Of a stretch of 36,838 nt of DNA, positions 30,631 to 36,838 are shown in pieces (positions within the stretch are counted from its first letter, which is position 1; every line of letters begins with the position of its first letter). The DNA is taken from NCBI GenBank assembly GCA_037478855.1, contig JBBFLY010000026.1:1-36838 (forward strand), written 5' to 3'. The DNA is from Rhabdothermincola sp037478855 (GTDB lineage Bacteria; Actinomycetota; Acidimicrobiia; Acidimicrobiales; Acidimicrobilacustridaceae). Position numbers and translations under genes: made by a program. The notes under the pieces are model-generated. The model searched no databases. It saw only the letters and a list, made by a program, of their open reading frames with translations, and was not told the DNA's origin.

Positions 30631-31392
30631 ATGGCAGGGGTCATCGCGTTGGCGAACCAGAAGGGCGGCGTCGCCAAGACCACGTCGGCTCACGCGCTCG
30701 GGGTCGCACTCGCCGAGCAGGGACAGCGCGTGCTGCTCGTCGATCTCGACCCTCAGGCCTGCCTCACCTTCTCGAACGGCATCGACCCTGACTCGCTCAC
30801 CGTGTCGATGCACGACGTGATGCTCGAGCGAGCCTCCGTCGCTGATGTCGTGCGCATCGTCGGCGATCTCCACCTGCTCCCCTCATCGATCGACCTCGCC
30901 GGCGCGGAGATCCACCTGCTCTCGCGTACCGGACGCGAGTACGTCCTGCGTCGCGCGCTCCTGCCGGTGCGCGATCGGTACGACGTGGTGCTCATCGACT
31001 GCCCACCGTCACTCGGCATCCTCACGATCAACGGTCTCACCGCCGCCGATGACGTGCTCATCCCCCAGCAGTGCGAGACGCTCAGCCACCGCGGGGTCGG
31101 CCAGCTGCTCGAGACCATCGACGACGTTCGGGCCTACACCAACCCGGAGCTGCGCATCCTCGGGGTGATCGCCACGATGTACGACAGCCGCACGAGGTTG
31201 GCCCAGCGGATGATCGAGGCGGTCCGCGAGAGCTACGGGCTGCGGGTCCTCGAGCCCCCCGTGCCGAAGTCGGTGCGGGTTGCGGAAGCTCCGGCGGTCG
31301 GCGCGTCGATCCTCACGCACGCGCCGTCCTCGAAGGTGGCCGACGCGTACCGCGAGCTGGCCTCCCAGCTGCTCGCCCCGGCGGTGCGCTGA
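30631..31392 (+). CDS. ParA/Soj-family ATPase without a ParB partner
   Basis: 253-residue deviant Walker ATPase. Walker A is KGGVAKTT (11-18), with the signature lysine K11, then DLDPQACLT and DCPPSLGILTINGL as Walker A' and B. These proteins dimerise on ATP and bind DNA or membranes to position cargo. No parB or parS-like site is nearby; the next gene, two bases after its stop, is a small cysteine-rich protein. In several actinobacteria a similar ATPase lies near scpAB (Rv1708 type, as I recall), but scpAB are absent here. It may be an orphan ATPase positioning something other than the chromosome. Confidence 0.9.
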   Translation: MAGVIALANQKGGVAKTTSAHALGVALAEQGQRVLLVDLDPQACLTFSNGIDPDSLTVSMHDVMLERASVADVVRIVGDLHLLPSSIDLAGAEIHLLSRTGREYVLRRALLPVRDRYDVVLIDCPPSLGILTINGLTAADDVLIPQQCETLSHRGVGQLLETIDDVRAYTNPELRILGVIATMYDSRTRLAQRMIEAVRESYGLRVLEPPVPKSVRVAEAPAVGASILTHAPSSKVADAYRELASQLLAPAVR

Positions 31393-31394
31393 CG

Positions 31395-31733
31395 ATGGGC
31401 GCGAAGCGCCGAATGGCTGGAGAGCGGGCGGTCGTCGACCCGGCCGGCAAGCAGGCCCTCTTCTCCGCTCCGGTGCAAGCGGCCCGCGACCAGATCGGAG
31501 CCGGCAACCAGAAGGAGGGTCGCGAGGCGCTCTACTCGAGCGGTCCCCGCCAGCCCGGCACGGTCGTCGTCGCCTGCTCGTCGTGTCTCGCCCGTACCCG
31601 AGTCAGCCTCATCGACGTGGGCGTGCGGTTGCTCAGCGTCTCGCTGTGGCTACCCGCCCGACGCTACCCGCACTGGATGCGATGCCCTGCGTGCCACCGC
31701 CACCAGTGGTGCGCGATCCACTGGAACAGCTGA
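31395..31733 (+). CDS. Small zinc-ribbon-like protein
   Basis: 112 residues. The N-terminal half is basic to polar and probably disordered. The C-terminal half has two CxxC pairs, C61/C64 in CSSC and C97/C100 in CPAC, separated by 32 residues that include a hydrophobic stretch (SLIDVGVRLLSVSLWLPARR), then HRHQWC. This is a likely zinc ribbon. I know no named family. ATG 31395 is two bases after the ParA-like stop, so the two are in one operon and may act together. It converges with purM. Confidence 0.75.
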   Translation: MGAKRRMAGERAVVDPAGKQALFSAPVQAARDQIGAGNQKEGREALYSSGPRQPGTVVVACSSCLARTRVSLIDVGVRLLSVSLWLPARRYPHWMRCPACHRHQWCAIHWNS

Positions 31734-31758
31734 CCCTCCCTCGGGCGATCGGTGCGAC

Positions 31759-32805
31759 TCAGCTGAGCTGGACCGTGCCGTCACCCTCGACGATCCGGCC
31801 CACGATCGAGGCCCGATGACCGAAGGAGCGAACCACATCGAGCGCCTTGTAGGCATCGCGTTCCGGAACGACGACGATCATGCCGAGACCCAAGTTGAAG
31901 ACTCTCGCCATCTCCTCGGGGCTCACCGCTCCCAGCTCCTGCAGCTCGCTGAAGATGCGGGGCACCTCCCAGGAGCCCTGGTCGACCACGGCGGTCACCG
32001 TGGAGGGGAGCACACGGGACAGGTTCCCCGGGATCCCTCCCCCGGTGATGTGCGCGACCCCACGGACGTCGACGACGTCAGTGAGGGCTCGCACCGCCGG
32101 TGTGTAGATGAGCGACGGCTTGAGCAGCTCATCGGCCAGGGAGTGGTGGGCACCCTCGAAGGCCGGATCGGTGAGCGCTCGACCGGCTCGCTTGAACAGG
32201 ATGCGCCGGGCGAGCGAGTAGCCGTTCGACCGGAGGTTGGTGGACGGCAGGCCGATGAGCACGTCGCCCTGCTCGATGCGGTCCCCGGTGATGAGCCGGT
32301 CGCGATCCACCACGCCGACCGCGAAGCCGACCAGGTCGAACTCGCCGGGTTCCATCGCGCCGGGGTGCTCGGCCATCTCGCCGCCGATGAGCGCGCACCC
32401 TGCCTGGCGGCAGCCCTCGGCGATCCCTTCGACGAGCTGCTCGATGTGGTCGGGGTCGAGCCGTCCGACCGCAATGTAATCGAGGAAGAACAGCGGCTCC
32501 GCTCCCTGGCAGACGAGGTCATCCACGCACATCGCCACCAGGTCGACGCCGATCGTGTCGAACCGGCCGGCGGCCTGAGCGACCAGCGCCTTGGTGCCGA
32601 CGCCGTCGGTGGAGGAGACCAGCACCGGCTGGCGGTACCGGGACGGATCGAAGGCGAACAGCCCACCGAAGCCACCGATGTCACCGATGACCTCGGCCCG
32701 GAAGGTCGAGCGGACCTTCTCCTTGATGCGCTCGACCGCCTCCTCACCGGCATCGATGTTGACGCCCGAAGCCTCGTAGGTCTCGCCCATCTCGGCCCGG
32801 GTCAC
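31759..32805 (-). CDS. purM: Phosphoribosylformylglycinamidine cyclo-ligase (AIR synthase)
   Basis: Fifth step of purine synthesis: converts FGAM to AIR with ATP. 348 residues, cytosolic. Motifs: YEASGVNIDAGEEAV, LVSSTDGVGTK, FLDYIAVGRL, LIGGEMAEHPGAM and HITGGGIPGN. The start is GTG 32805, overlapping the purF stop by 4 bases (GTGA); ATG 32790 is the other option. It is the last gene of the purL-purF-purM run. Confidence 0.96.
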   Translation of the reverse strand: MTRAEMGETYEASGVNIDAGEEAVERIKEKVRSTFRAEVIGDIGGFGGLFAFDPSRYRQPVLVSSTDGVGTKALVAQAAGRFDTIGVDLVAMCVDDLVCQGAEPLFFLDYIAVGRLDPDHIEQLVEGIAEGCRQAGCALIGGEMAEHPGAMEPGEFDLVGFAVGVVDRDRLITGDRIEQGDVLIGLPSTNLRSNGYSLARRILFKRAGRALTDPAFEGAHHSLADELLKPSLIYTPAVRALTDVVDVRGVAHITGGGIPGNLSRVLPSTVTAVVDQGSWEVPRIFSELQELGAVSPEEMARVFNLGLGMIVVVPERDAYKALDVVRSFGHRASIVGRIVEGDGTVQLS

Positions 32806-34370
32806 TCGTCGACGCCCGCCGCCTGCTGGGCGGGCAGGTCGACGTCGGACTCGAAGAGCAGGCCGAGCGTGGCCGCCGGGGGCTCCGTGGCGCTGGCGGT
32901 CGTCGGCTCAAGCACCCCCTTGCTGAGCTGCTCGGGCACCTCGACGGGATAGTCGCCCGTGAGGCACGCGGTGCAGAAGCCTGCGCCGACCGCGCCGGTG
33001 GCGTTGATCAGTCGGTCGAGCGACAGATAGGCGAGCGTGTCGGCGCCGATGTAGTCACGGATCTCCTCGACGCTGAGGCTCGCCGCGATGAGCTCGCCGC
33101 GCTGCCCGGTGTCCATGCCGTAGAAGCACGGCCACTTGTAGGGCGGTGACGAGACGCGCAGGTGCACCTCGGCGGCCCCGGCTTCACGCAGCATCTGCAC
33201 CATGGCCCGCGTCGTGGTGCCACGCACGATGGAGTCGTCGACCACCACCAACCGCTTGCCGGCGATGTTCTCGCGCAACGGGTTGAGCTTCATCCGCACG
33301 CCCAAAGCCCGCATCGCCTGGCTCGGCGCGATGAACGTGCGGCCGATGTAGCGGTTCTTCACCAAGCCCTGCCCGTACGGGATGCCGCTCCGCCGCGCGA
33401 ACCCCTCCGCCGCGGGCAAGCCCGACTCCGGGACGCCCATGACCATGTCGGCATCCACCGGAGCCTGGTCGGCCAGCTCCTCACCCATGCGGACACGGGC
33501 TGCGTGGACACCCTGCCCGTAGAGCGTGCTGTCAGGCCGCGCGAAGTACACGAACTCGAAGAGGCAGAGCTTGGGATCGATCTGATCTGGTGGGAAGACA
33601 CGGACGGAGCGGCAGCCGGTGGCGTCGATGACCACCATCTCCCCCGGTTCGAGCTCCCGGACGACGTGCGCCCCCACCACGTCCAGCGCGGGCGTCTCGG
33701 AGGCGAGCACCCAGCCGTTGTCGAGCTTGCCCAGGCACAGCGGCCGAAACCCCTGCGGGTCCCGCACCCCGATGATGTGGCCTTCGTCCATGAGCACGAA
33801 CGAGAAGGCGCCACGGAGCCGGGGAAGCACCCTCATCAGCGCGCGCTCGAGCGCACGGCCGTCCGAGGACGCATAGGGCTCGCGGCTGAGCTCCGCCGCG
33901 ATCAGCTCGGCGACGAGGTCGCTGTCGCTCGTGACGGTGCCGGGCAGCATGCCCGCTTCCTCGGCCAGCTGGCCGGTGTTCACCAGGTTGCCGTTGTGAC
34001 CGAGCGCGAAGGTGTGGTCGCCGACGTCCCGGTACACCGGCTGCGCGTTGCGCCAGGTGCTCGAGCCGGTGGTGCTGTAGCGGGTGTGTCCGATGGCGAG
34101 ATGCCCGTCGAGCGCGGCGAGGGTGCGCTCGTCGAAGACGTTCGACACGAGCCCCATGTCTTTCACGACGGTGATCGTCTGGCCGTCGCTGACCGCCATG
34201 CCGGCTGACTCCTGACCCCGGTGCTGGAGCGCGTAGAGCCCCAGGTACGTCAGGTGGGCCACCGGCTGCGCTGGTGCGTACACGGCGAAGACGCCGCACG
34301 CCTCCTTCGGGGTGTCATCAGCGAGTGACACCTCGTCACCGCTGGGCAGGCCGTGGGCGGGCTCGCTCAC
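32802..34370 (-). CDS. purF: Amidophosphoribosyltransferase
   Basis: First committed step of purine synthesis: glutamine plus PRPP gives phosphoribosylamine. 522 residues, cytosolic. A propeptide of 24 residues would be cleaved to expose C25 (EACGVFAVY), the Ntn-type nucleophile. The PRTase motif VVVDDSIVRGTT is present. Cysteines in KLCLFE, WPCFYG and GFCTAC mark the B. subtilis-type [4Fe-4S] enzyme, sensitive to oxygen. The start is GTG 34370; TATGCT is 6 bases upstream, in the 19-base gap after purL, so it can also be expressed on its own without a leader. Confidence 0.97.
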   Translation of the reverse strand: MSEPAHGLPSGDEVSLADDTPKEACGVFAVYAPAQPVAHLTYLGLYALQHRGQESAGMAVSDGQTITVVKDMGLVSNVFDERTLAALDGHLAIGHTRYSTTGSSTWRNAQPVYRDVGDHTFALGHNGNLVNTGQLAEEAGMLPGTVTSDSDLVAELIAAELSREPYASSDGRALERALMRVLPRLRGAFSFVLMDEGHIIGVRDPQGFRPLCLGKLDNGWVLASETPALDVVGAHVVRELEPGEMVVIDATGCRSVRVFPPDQIDPKLCLFEFVYFARPDSTLYGQGVHAARVRMGEELADQAPVDADMVMGVPESGLPAAEGFARRSGIPYGQGLVKNRYIGRTFIAPSQAMRALGVRMKLNPLRENIAGKRLVVVDDSIVRGTTTRAMVQMLREAGAAEVHLRVSSPPYKWPCFYGMDTGQRGELIAASLSVEEIRDYIGADTLAYLSLDRLINATGAVGAGFCTACLTGDYPVEVPEQLSKGVLEPTTASATEPPAATLGLLFESDVDLPAQQAAGVDE

Positions 34371-34376
34371 CTACCC

Positions 34377-34382
34377 AGCATA
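34377..34382 (-). promoter_or_regulatory. Internal -10 box (TATGCT) of purF
   Basis: TATGCT on the minus strand, 6 bases before GTG 34370, squeezed between the purL stop and purF. Confidence 0.55.
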
Positions 34383-34389
34383 CGCGGCC

Positions 34390-36627
34390 TCAACCCTGGG
34401 TCGTTCCTGCTCCGAGGGCATGTGGCAGCCGGTCACGCCATGCGCCGACCGCCTCGTCGAGACCGACGTCGAGCAGGCCCTTCACCGAGAGCCGGTCACC
34501 TGTCGCGATCCCGATGCGCTGCACGGGCACGCCGGCCTCCGCACACACGTTCTCCACCGCCCCGACGAGATCCGGCTTGACGCACAGCACCGCCCTCGAC
34601 GGTGACTCGCTGAACAGCTCGCGATGATCGGCGATCCGGGCCACCTGGAAACCGATCCCGGAGCGGACCGCCATCTCGGCCAGCGCCAACCCGATGCCAC
34701 CCTCCGAGACGTCGTGCACCCCGGCAAGCAGACCGCCGGTCACCAGCGTGCGCACAACCGAGGCCACGTCGTCGTGGAAGGCGGGATCCAGGCTGGGGAG
34801 CTGGCCGCCCCGGTGCCCCTTCGCCCGAGCCCACATGCTCCCACTCACGTTCGGCTGCGTGACCCCGACGAGAAGCAGACGACCACCTTCCACGAACCGG
34901 ACGCCCGGTGGCCGGCGCTCGAGTCGATCGATGAGGCCGAGCATCCCGATGACGGGTGTGGGATCGATGTTCGCCCCGCGCGATTCGTTGTAGAAGCTGA
35001 CGTTGCCGCCGACCACGGGCAGCCCGAAGGCGCGGCACGCCTCCGCCATTCCGTCGACCGCCTCGGAGAACTGCCACATCACCTCGGCATGCTCGGGATT
35101 CCCGAAGTTGAGGCAGTTGACGACCGCCACTGGCCGCGCACCGACGCAGGCCAGGTTCAGGACCGACTCCGCGACGGTGAGCGCCGTTCCCACACGGGGG
35201 TCGACCGCGCACCAGCGGTGGTTGCCATCCGTGGTGAGCGCGAGACCTCGTCCCGTGTCGACGCCGGTCCGGGGGTGCTTCAGCCGCAGCACCACCGCGT
35301 CGCCTCCCGGGCCCTCCACGGTGTTGAGGAACAGCTGGTGGTCGTACTGGGTCCACACCCACGACGTGTCAGCCAGCAGGTCGAGCAGGTCGGCTCCAGG
35401 GTCGCTGCACTCAGGCAGCGGCGCAGCCGAGCGGACCCGGTGGACCTCGTCGAAGGAAGGGGGCGCCACGCAGGGGCGGTCGTAGCGTGGAGCGTCCTCG
35501 TGGAGCGACGCGGCGGGGATGTCAGCGAGAACCTCCCCGTCCCAGCCGTCAAGGATGCGGAGCCGGCCCCCGTGCTCGTCACCGGTCGCGGGTCCCGGGG
35601 TGACCTTGCCGATCACGCTGGCCCGCACCTCCCAGCGATCGCAGATCTCAAGGACCTCATCGAGGTTGGCAGGCTCCACGATGGCGAGCATCCGTTCCTG
35701 TGACTCCGAGGTCATGATCTCGAAGGGCTCCATGCCGGGCTCCCTGAGCGGCACCGCGCGGACGTTGACGTCCATCCCCATGCCCCCACGGGACGCGGTC
35801 TCACTCGTCGCGCAGGTGAGCCCCGCACCACCCAGGTCCTGGATGCCGACGACGAGACCGCGGTCGAGCAGCTCGAGGCAGGCCTCGATCAGTCGCTTCT
35901 CCTCGAAGGGGTCGCCGACCTGGACGCTCGGCCGCTTCCCGGCGTCGGTCTCCGCGTCGCCGAAGCCCGCCGATGCGAGCACGCTGACCCCTCCGATGCC
36001 GTCACGACCGGTGGTGGCGCCGAGGAGCACGGCGAGGTTCCCCACACCGGTCGCCTGACCGAGCACCAGTCGCTCCACCGGCAGCAACCCCAGGCAGAGG
36101 ACGTTGACCAGAGGGTTCTCGGCGTAGGTCTCGTCGAAGACGGTCTCTCCGCCCACGGTCGGGACGCCGACCGAGTTCCCGTACCCGGAGATGCCGCTCA
36201 CCACGCCCTCGGCGATCCAGCGACTCCGCGCGTCATCGAGTGGACCGAAGCGCAATGGGTCCATGAGCGCGATCGGTCGGGCGCCCATCGTGAAGATGTC
36301 GCGGAGGATGCCCCCGGCCCCGGTGGCCGCTCCCTGGTACGGCTCGATGGCCGAGGGGTGGTTGTGGCTCTCGATGCGCAGTGCGGCCGCGATGCCGTCA
36401 CCCACGTCAACCACTCCCGCGTTCTCCCCCGGGCCGACCAGCACGGCAGCACCCTCGGTGGGAAGCCGCTTCAGATGGATGCGGGAGGACTTGTAAGAGC
36501 AGTGCTCGGACCACATCACCGAATACATCGCGAGCTCGAGGTGGTTCGGCTCCCGACCGAGAATGCGCACGATCTGGTCATACTCGCCGTCGGTCAGGCC
36601 CAATGAGCGATGGATGGGTTCGGCCAT
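34390..36627 (-). CDS. purL: Phosphoribosylformylglycinamidine synthase subunit II
   Basis: Fourth step of purine synthesis (FGAR to FGAM), ATP-dependent large subunit of 745 residues, the short form that works with PurQ and PurS. Neither is in the window. Motifs: MWSEHCSYKSS, RIESHNHPSAIEPYQGAATG, GISGYGNSVGVPTVGGE, GIQDLGGAGLTCATSE, and in the second half GGNVSFYNES and GVHDVSEGGIGLALAEMA. The start is ATG 36627 with GAGGAG 5 bases upstream. Unlike most genes here it has a leader of about 28 bases after the TAGCGT box. Confidence 0.97.
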   Translation of the reverse strand: MAEPIHRSLGLTDGEYDQIVRILGREPNHLELAMYSVMWSEHCSYKSSRIHLKRLPTEGAAVLVGPGENAGVVDVGDGIAAALRIESHNHPSAIEPYQGAATGAGGILRDIFTMGARPIALMDPLRFGPLDDARSRWIAEGVVSGISGYGNSVGVPTVGGETVFDETYAENPLVNVLCLGLLPVERLVLGQATGVGNLAVLLGATTGRDGIGGVSVLASAGFGDAETDAGKRPSVQVGDPFEEKRLIEACLELLDRGLVVGIQDLGGAGLTCATSETASRGGMGMDVNVRAVPLREPGMEPFEIMTSESQERMLAIVEPANLDEVLEICDRWEVRASVIGKVTPGPATGDEHGGRLRILDGWDGEVLADIPAASLHEDAPRYDRPCVAPPSFDEVHRVRSAAPLPECSDPGADLLDLLADTSWVWTQYDHQLFLNTVEGPGGDAVVLRLKHPRTGVDTGRGLALTTDGNHRWCAVDPRVGTALTVAESVLNLACVGARPVAVVNCLNFGNPEHAEVMWQFSEAVDGMAEACRAFGLPVVGGNVSFYNESRGANIDPTPVIGMLGLIDRLERRPPGVRFVEGGRLLLVGVTQPNVSGSMWARAKGHRGGQLPSLDPAFHDDVASVVRTLVTGGLLAGVHDVSEGGIGLALAEMAVRSGIGFQVARIADHRELFSESPSRAVLCVKPDLVGAVENVCAEAGVPVQRIGIATGDRLSVKGLLDVGLDEAVGAWRDRLPHALGAGTTQG

Positions 36628-36838
36628 GCAAGCTCCTCGTTCGCGAAGGTCACCTCAGCCCGCACGCTACCGGGTTCCCCACACCCGGCGAACCGGCCGC
36701 TCCATGACGAAGAGCAGCACGTGTTCAACCTGACACAAGCATCGGTGTCCCGAACGTCGTTCCGCGATCACACCTGTCTGCGTCCACCGGCGTGGTGTAC
36801 GAGCGGTGAGGTGAGGGGCTGAGGTCCCCCACTCGCGA
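36628..36838. other. Upstream region of purL and window edge
   Basis: Apart from the purL promoter I see no supported gene. A 70-codon plus-strand frame from 36610 is antisense to the purL start region at its beginning and is probably chance. Confidence 0.3.
36664..36669 (-). promoter_or_regulatory. -10 box (TAGCGT) of the purL operon
   Basis: TAGCGT on the minus strand 36 bases before ATG 36627; the leader of about 28 bases keeps the GAGGAG ribosome site, so this is a leadered transcript from the same type of box. Confidence 0.45.

Noticed and set aside
33162..34208. 348-codon plus-strand frame opposite purF
   Set aside because: Antisense shadow of a certain purF gene, with no start signal.
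1..36838. CRISPR array, riboswitch or prophage
   Set aside because: No regularly spaced repeats, no recognisable aptamer core and no phage structural genes were found on either strand.

Overview
The window reads as chromosomal DNA of a high-GC Gram-positive bacterium, most likely an actinobacterium of the class Acidimicrobiia or a relative. Evidence: a WhiB regulator, a clpS-DUF2017 pair, an F420-type luciferase-like oxidoreductase, GTG starts in about a third of genes, strong G/C bias at third codon positions, and many genes that begin 6-8 bases after a TAnnnT box, as expected for leaderless mRNAs. The class is an inference; no rRNA is present.

Layout. 1-1044: ISL3-family transposase cut by the window edge. 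1361-3701: iron-sulphur genes (A-type carrier erpA, SufR-like regulator, divergent mrp). 3795-7525: aldo/keto reductase, DUF779 protein, a Tat-exported serpin and an acyl-ACP thioesterase. 7753-8431: unknown 58-residue protein and a WhiB regulator. 8681-11171: tlpA-ccdA thiol-redox pair and a luciferase-like oxidoreductase. 11225-13257: serS followed by two small membrane proteins resembling SdhC and SdhD. 13419-15079: ABC exporter.

15141-24863 is a respiratory block. On the minus strand, in transcription order: ctaB, a subunit I-like protein, a subunit III-like protein, an unknown multi-TM protein, then ctaC, ctaD, ctaE, ctaF of a caa3-type oxidase. ctaA diverges from ctaB and runs into clpS and a DUF2017 gene. 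CtaB and CtaA make heme A, which the CtaC-F oxidase uses. The most unusual element is the subunit I-like protein at 21058-22650: it aligns with the neighbouring CtaD over most of its length, yet all six histidines that bind heme a, heme a3 and CuB are replaced. With its subunit III-like partner and the unknown membrane protein it looks like a conserved non-catalytic oxidase-like complex.

25639-36627: a membrane-anchored HExxH protein, tRNA-Glu, tRNA-Asp and tRNA-Phe with a strong terminator, a HAD protein overlapping an ACT-domain malic enzyme, pyrE, an orphan ParA ATPase with a small zinc-ribbon-like protein, and purL-purF-purM.

Apart from the transposase I see no mobile element, and no CRISPR array, prophage or rRNA. 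Gene boundaries rest on reading frames, overlaps, Shine-Dalgarno sites and -10 boxes read by eye; family names come from recalled motifs, not from a search.
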